Origin: CAVRJC01 sp964505725
GTDB taxonomy: Bacteria > Actinomycetota > Acidimicrobiia > IMCC26256 > DASPTH01
Assembly: GCA_964505725.1 (NCBI GenBank)
Contig: CAZDJK010000083.1
Coordinates: 1-8,757 of the forward strand
Direction of reading: 5' to 3'
Length of the DNA: 8,757 nucleotides
A model generated the notes under the pieces. The model saw only the letters and a program-made list of their open reading frames with translations, ran no database searches and had not been told where the DNA came from. Made by a program: the position numbers and the translations under genes. Shown here piece after piece: positions 5,763 to 8,757 of this stretch (within the stretch, counting starts at the first letter, position 1; every line of letters begins with the position of its first letter).

Positions 5763-6722
5763 TCAGCTTGCTTCCTGCGGATCCCCGACGACGAGGCTCC
5801 CGGATTCGAGCCACGCCCGCAGAGCGGGGTCGAGGCGCGAGACCGCGCGCTCGTAGAGCTCGAGATCGTCCGTGGTGAGCACGTCGCGCCAACGGCCGTT
5901 GGTGCCCCGGTAGAAGAAGGTCGCGGCGCCACCCCGCCAGTAGCGCGACATGCGCGCGCTGCCCGCCGCCTCGAGGCGGACGGCCTCCGCCCGCATCGAT
6001 TCGAAGCGCGCCGCGTCCACGAGCGCGCTCCACGCCGCGTCGGGAACGTCGATCTGGAGAAACGCGGCGACCCTGCGCATCTGCCCCTCGAGATCCCGGC
6101 GGAGGTCGTTGTAGTGGACGGCGAGCACGTTGGGGAGCCGACGGAACTCCCAGAAGGACGAGGCGTGGTAGTGGTGCGACCAGTAGGGCCAGCCGTCGTG
6201 CTCCCAGGGGAACGACGCCCGGGTCGTCCATCCCCGCCAGAACTCGCGCGGATCCTCCGGACATTGCGGCAGCGGCCCTCCGGCCGGGTCGCCCGAGGCG
6301 AACTCCTCGTACGCCTCGTCGGTGTGCGAGTGGTAGTGGTTGAACAACGACATAAACACATCGCGCGTGTCGCGCGTCACGAAGATGTACCGCACGTCGT
6401 CGTGGTACGGGATCGCGTCGAGCGGAAGGTGCGACTTCAGGAACCGTCGGTGCTCCTGGCGCTCGAGCATCGCCACCATGTCGTCCACCGGTGTCGGGAC
6501 CCGGCTGTCGACCCACGGCGAGATGCTCATCACGGACACCGGCAGCGGCTCCGGACCGAGCACGAGCAGGCTCACGATGCGCTGCATCCACGTGGTGCCG
6601 GCCTTGGCCGACGTCGAGATCACGATGTCGTCGGGGCGGTGCACGAGCGAGTCCCAGCGCGTGCTGTCGAGATGGTGGTTGCGGTACGTACGCGACCGCT
6701 CCGGTCGCCGCTGCTCGCCCAT
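5763..6722 (-). CDS. PAPS-dependent sulfotransferase
   Basis: Sulfotransferase-family protein of 319 residues (counted from ATG 6722). Motifs seen: the 5'-phosphosulfate-binding loop TSAKAGTTWMQ (37-47, Lys40), the probable catalytic histidine in LKSHLP (His98), the 3'-phosphate-binding segment VTRDTRDVFMSLFNHY (115-130, Arg117 and Ser125), and the C-terminal RGTNGRWRDVLT (272-283), matching the RGxxGxWK region. The arrangement is that of soluble SULT-type enzymes that move sulfate from PAPS to a hydroxyl or amine of a small molecule; the acceptor cannot be read from sequence. GTG (6725) and ATG (6722) are adjacent start candidates. GGGAAGG (6730-6736) sits 7 bases before the ATG, so that start is preferred. 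First gene of a three-gene unit with the propeller and MoaD-like genes. Confidence 0.92.
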   Translation of the reverse strand: MGEQRRPERSRTYRNHHLDSTRWDSLVHRPDDIVISTSAKAGTTWMQRIVSLLVLGPEPLPVSVMSISPWVDSRVPTPVDDMVAMLERQEHRRFLKSHLPLDAIPYHDDVRYIFVTRDTRDVFMSLFNHYHSHTDEAYEEFASGDPAGGPLPQCPEDPREFWRGWTTRASFPWEHDGWPYWSHHYHASSFWEFRRLPNVLAVHYNDLRRDLEGQMRRVAAFLQIDVPDAAWSALVDAARFESMRAEAVRLEAAGSARMSRYWRGGAATFFYRGTNGRWRDVLTTDDLELYERAVSRLDPALRAWLESGSLVVGDPQEAS

Positions 6723-6733
6723 CACGCCGCCTT

Positions 6734-6785
6734 CCCGACGTTCCGGCCCGACGTTCCGGCCCGACGTACTGGCCCGACGTTCCGG
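6734..6785. repeat. four 13-bp tandem direct repeats upstream of the sulfotransferase gene
   Basis: Four head-to-tail units of CCCGACGTTCCGG lie at 6734-6746, 6747-6759, 6760-6772 and 6773-6785. Units 1, 2 and 4 are identical; unit 3 reads CCCGACGTACTGG. The array ends just outside the sulfotransferase ribosome site and lies between two divergent genes. Each unit has an ACGT core. Regular spacing near one helical turn plus 2-3 bp could suit a multimeric regulator, or the array may be a slippage-generated minisatellite in the 5' leader. Confidence 0.85.
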
Positions 6786-6792
6786 CGACCGC

Positions 6793-6798
6793 AGCCTA
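6793..6798 (-). promoter_or_regulatory. possible -10 element for the sulfotransferase cassette
   Basis: On the minus strand TAGGCT fits the actinobacterial TANNNT -10 pattern. Transcription would start near 6786, placing all four 13-bp repeats inside a leader of about 64 bases. No convincing -35 element was found, so this is weak. Confidence 0.25.
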
Positions 6799-6814
6799 CG
6801 CGGAGGGCCTCGGG

Positions 6815-6826
6815 TACGCTGCCCCG
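6815..6826 (+). promoter_or_regulatory. -10 element of a leaderless promoter for the membrane protein gene
   Basis: TACGCT (6815-6820), preceded by GGG, matches the TANNNT -10 pattern, and the GTG start at 6827 follows after 6 bases. That spacing puts the transcription start on the first base of the GTG, the hallmark of leaderless mRNAs common in actinobacteria. In agreement, no ribosome site lies at a useful distance (the nearest GGAGGG is about 20 bases away). No clear -35 element is seen. Confidence 0.55.
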
Positions 6827-7594
6827 GTGCACGGAGTCGTCGTCGGCCTGGCCGCGGTCGTCGCAGTTGCCTCCGCGGTGCGGTCGACGTGGTCGCCCTG
6901 CGGTCAGTCGATGCTGTCGCAGCTCACGCCGGTGGGCGAGGCCTCGCGTGGCTACCGCTACCGCACCACGGCCGCGTGGTTCGTGGTGGGCGCGCTCGCC
7001 GGTGGCGCCACGCTCGGCGCGCTGATCGCGGTGCTCGCGGCGACGGCCGCCGCGATCGGGATCTCGGCGACGGTCGCGCTCGCGGCGACGGCCGCGTTCG
7101 CAGTCGCCGCGGCCGGCGTCGACGCGGGCATCTTCGGCGTGGCACCCCCGTTCTTCCGGCGGCAGGTGAACGAGGACTGGCTCGGTCGTTACCGCGCCTG
7201 GCTCTACGGCAGCGGCTTCGGCTGGCAGATCGGCGCCGGGCTCACCACCTACATCATGACCGCCGCGGTCTTCCTCACCGTCGCGCTGGGCGCGCTCGGG
7301 TCCGGCCCGGCGGCCGGGCTCGCGCTCGGCGTGCTGTTCGGTCTCGTGCGCGGGCTCGCGGTGCTCCTCACCGCCGGGAAGCGCTCCACGAACGAGCTCT
7401 TCGCGTTGCACCGCCGCTTCGACGCGCTCGGCGAGCCGGTCCGGCGCGCGGTGATCGTGGTGCAGCTCGCGGTCGCGGTGGCGGCGATCGGCCTCGCGTT
7501 CGGCGCGCTGGCGGCGCTCGTCGCCGGCGCGGTGGCGCTGGTCCCGGTGGTCGTACTCGCGAACCGGCTCCGGAGAACCGCTTCCGCGACTTGA
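6827..7594 (+). CDS. multi-pass membrane protein of unknown function
   Basis: 255 residues from GTG 6827, very rich in Ala, Val, Gly and Leu. Hydrophobic segments lie at about 2-18, 47-72, 76-97, 134-158, 160-180 and 207-246 (the last long enough for two passes), giving six to seven membrane spans. After the first span comes STWSPCGQSMLS (20-31) with a single Cys25; the SPC element recalls the CcdA/DsbD entry loop, but there is no second matching cysteine pair and I do not assign that function. A basic loop with KRSTNELFALHRRFDALGE occurs near 185-203. I recognise no named family. The start is chosen because the upstream frame is the shadow of the sulfotransferase gene and because of the leaderless promoter. 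The end at 7594 is doubtful, as coding signal shifts frame near 7570. Confidence 0.75.
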   Translation: MHGVVVGLAAVVAVASAVRSTWSPCGQSMLSQLTPVGEASRGYRYRTTAAWFVVGALAGGATLGALIAVLAATAAAIGISATVALAATAAFAVAAAGVDAGIFGVAPPFFRRQVNEDWLGRYRAWLYGSGFGWQIGAGLTTYIMTAAVFLTVALGALGSGPAAGLALGVLFGLVRGLAVLLTAGKRSTNELFALHRRFDALGEPVRRAVIVVQLAVAVAAIGLAFGALAALVAGAVALVPVVVLANRLRRTASAT

Positions 7595-7689
7595 TCGGCG
7601 CGTCACCGGACCAGGCTGCGGCGATCGCCGGCGCGATGGTCCAGGTCGCGAGCGCCGAGGGCACTGAGCCGATGTCGCTCATGCACTGA
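7561..7689 (+). pseudogene. out-of-frame coding tail, likely C-terminus of the membrane protein gene
   Basis: Frame 1 reads NRFRDLIGASPDQAAAIAGA and then a helix-like VQVASAEG up to TGA 7687-7689. Of its roughly 41 sense codons all but about four end in G or C, while the membrane protein's own frame becomes codon-poor after CGG CTC CGG (about 7563-7574) and stops at 7594. A -1 shift near 7570 would join the two into a protein of about 285 residues. Alternatives are a sequencing or assembly indel, a genuine frameshift mutation, programmed slippage (no classic slippery heptamer is visible), or a separate small overlapping gene for which no start or ribosome site is obvious. Confidence 0.45.
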
Positions 7690-7712
7690 CGCCGGAGCCC
7701 GACCGTGGGCGG

Positions 7713-8757
7713 TCAGCCCTGCGCTCGGCGGCGCCGGCGCGCGACCAGCACGAACCCGGCGCCCAACCCGCACAGCCCGACGGCGACGACCGCGAGGCCG
7801 CCGGCGTGGCTCCCGGTGAACGCCAGCGCCGCTCCGACCGCGGTGGTGGCCGCGGTCGTGGCGCCGGTCGTCGTGTCGGCGGCCGCCACCGCGATCACCC
7901 CCGTCGACACCGATGCGAAGTTGTCCGTGTCGGCCGGATCGCAGGTGATGTTGGTGTCGGTCACCGTGCACGGTGCCGGGTCGTCGCGGCTCGAGACGAC
8001 GGTCTTGTTCACCACCGCGTTGGTGACGCCGTTCGCGACCGTCACGTTCACGCCGATCACGACCGGCGGGTCGGCGACGTGCAGCATGGAGGCCGGGATC
8101 GTGCACGTGATGGTCTGGCCGGCCGGCCCCGAGCAGGTCACCCCGCTCGGCAGGTCGAACGACTGGAACACCACCCCTGCCGGCAGGACGTCGGTGACGG
8201 TGGCGTTCGCGGTGGCGTCGGACGGACCGAGGTTCCGCACCGTGAGCGAGTACGGGACCGCGTCCGATCCGTTGGCGCCACCGGCGACCGGAACCACGCC
8301 ACCGTCGCCCTTGGCGACGGTCAGGTTCACCGCCGGCGTGACGTCGGCGGTGGTGCACGACGTGTCGTCCTCGTCGTTCGCCACGCTGTCGGTCACGGTC
8401 GCGCAGTTCTGCACCGGTCCGACGATTCCGGGCGCCGCGTCGGCCGTCACCGTGAACGACGCGGTCGTGCCGGCGTCGATGCTCGCGTGCGTGCAGCTGA
8501 TCGGATCGGTGTCGCCGCAGGTCCAACCGGTGCCCGCCGCCGACACGAGCGTGAGGCCGTCGGGGAGGTCGTCGCTCACCGAGATCGCGCCCGACGGTCC
8601 CGGCCCGTGGCTGGTGACGGTCACCGTGTACTCCACCTCGCCTCCCGGCGCGATGGTCGCGGGACCGCTCTTCTCGATGCTCAGGTTCGGGTGCGCGTTG
8701 TCGAACGTGCACGACACGGTGTCGCCGCGTTGCACGGTGAAGGCGGCGACGCCGTTC
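7713..8757 (-). CDS. DUF11-repeat cell-surface protein with LAFTG sorting signal, 5' partial
   Basis: At least 347 codons; the frame stays open to the right edge, so the N-terminus and signal peptide lie outside. Reading inward: the end of a preceding domain (FTVQRGDTVSCTFDN), a first DUF11 domain beginning NLSIEKSGPATIAPGGEVEY, a second beginning NLTVAKGDGG, a Thr/Ala-rich linker (TTTGATTAATTAV), then LAFTG (7812-7826), a hydrophobic span and five arginines. This tripartite C-terminus is a sortase signal; LAxTG is the motif associated with actinobacterial class E sortases, so the protein is probably anchored to peptidoglycan. DUF11 domains are Ig-like stalk modules found in long surface adhesins. 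Cysteines in both domains (for example SCTHAS, TCSGPAG) could form disulfides. A GTG at 8735 exists but is internal to a repeat and is not the start. Confidence 0.9.
   Translation of the reverse strand, partial: NGVAAFTVQRGDTVSCTFDNAHPNLSIEKSGPATIAPGGEVEYTVTVTSHGPGPSGAISVSDDLPDGLTLVSAAGTGWTCGDTDPISCTHASIDAGTTASFTVTADAAPGIVGPVQNCATVTDSVANDEDDTSCTTADVTPAVNLTVAKGDGGVVPVAGGANGSDAVPYSLTVRNLGPSDATANATVTDVLPAGVVFQSFDLPSGVTCSGPAGQTITCTIPASMLHVADPPVVIGVNVTVANGVTNAVVNKTVVSSRDDPAPCTVTDTNITCDPADTDNFASVSTGVIAVAAADTTTGATTAATTAVGAALAFTGSHAGGLAVVAVGLCGLGAGFVLVARRRRRAQG

Noticed and set aside
4811..5878. Plus-strand open frame (355 codons) antisense to the propeller gene
   Set aside because: Shadow frame; the opposite strand has six in-register Asp boxes.
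4631..6361. N-terminal extension of the propeller frame to 576 residues
   Set aside because: The extra 205 residues are low-complexity Thr/Arg/Ser text from the wrong frame of the sulfotransferase gene; ATG 5746 has a good ribosome site.
5511..7025. Plus-strand open frame (504 codons) spanning the sulfotransferase gene and the divergent promoter
   Set aside because: Antisense to clear sulfotransferase motifs, and it crosses non-coding 13-bp repeats.
7697..7714. Possible terminator hairpin GACCGtgggCGGTC between the convergent membrane and DUF11 genes
   Set aside because: The stem is only 5 bp, overlaps the DUF11 stop codon and has no T run on either strand.
1..8757. tRNA, rRNA, CRISPR array, insertion sequence or transposase
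   Set aside because: None was recognised on either strand; the only tandem array is the 13-bp repeat set, which lacks CRISPR-like spacers.

Overview
This is a dense, high-GC window with strongly G/C-ending codons. Gene content and signals point to an actinobacterium. The suf cluster has the actinobacterial order sufB-sufD-Rieske-sufC, one surface protein carries an LAFTG sorting signal as used by class E sortases, and there is a TANNNT-type leaderless promoter. Acidimicrobiia would fit, but that is an impression and not a proven placement.

Layout, left to right. (1) 1-114, plus strand: the last 37 codons of an L,D-transpeptidase (YkuD fold), convergent with the next gene. (2) 121-4057, minus strand, transcribed right to left: an Fe-S cluster assembly operon sufB > sufD > Rieske ferredoxin > sufC. 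The first three genes overlap end to start. sufC is set apart by 97 bp that hold a perfect 16-bp inverted repeat. No sufS, sufU, sufE or sufT follows, because the operon ends against the transpeptidase. (3) 4058-4337: a probable sufB promoter and the decayed C-terminal end of a PIN-domain (VapC-like) toxin. (4) 4338-6722, minus strand: a tight three-gene cassette of a PAPS-type sulfotransferase, a six-Asp-box beta-propeller protein, and a 98-residue MoaD/ThiS/CysO-like ubiquitin-fold protein ending in Gly-Gly. (5) 6723-6826: a divergent promoter region with four 13-bp direct repeats. (6) 6827-7594, plus strand: an uncharacterised multi-pass membrane protein, probably leaderless, whose C-terminus looks frameshifted (coding signal continues in another frame to 7689). 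(7) 7713-8757, minus strand, running off the right edge: a DUF11-repeat cell-surface protein with an LAFTG sorting signal.

How the parts fit. SufB, SufD and SufC form the SufBC2D scaffold that builds Fe-S clusters. The embedded Rieske protein is a likely client or electron carrier. The candidate for an under-described system is the cassette at 4338-6722. A sulfur-carrier-like ubiquitin-fold protein shares a 4-bp stop/start overlap with a cytoplasmic-looking Asp-box propeller, directly behind a sulfotransferase. No E1-like activating enzyme (MoeB/ThiF) and no Mec+/CysM partner is visible in the window, so the carrier's partner and target are unknown. The two edge genes suggest cell-envelope functions around this core.
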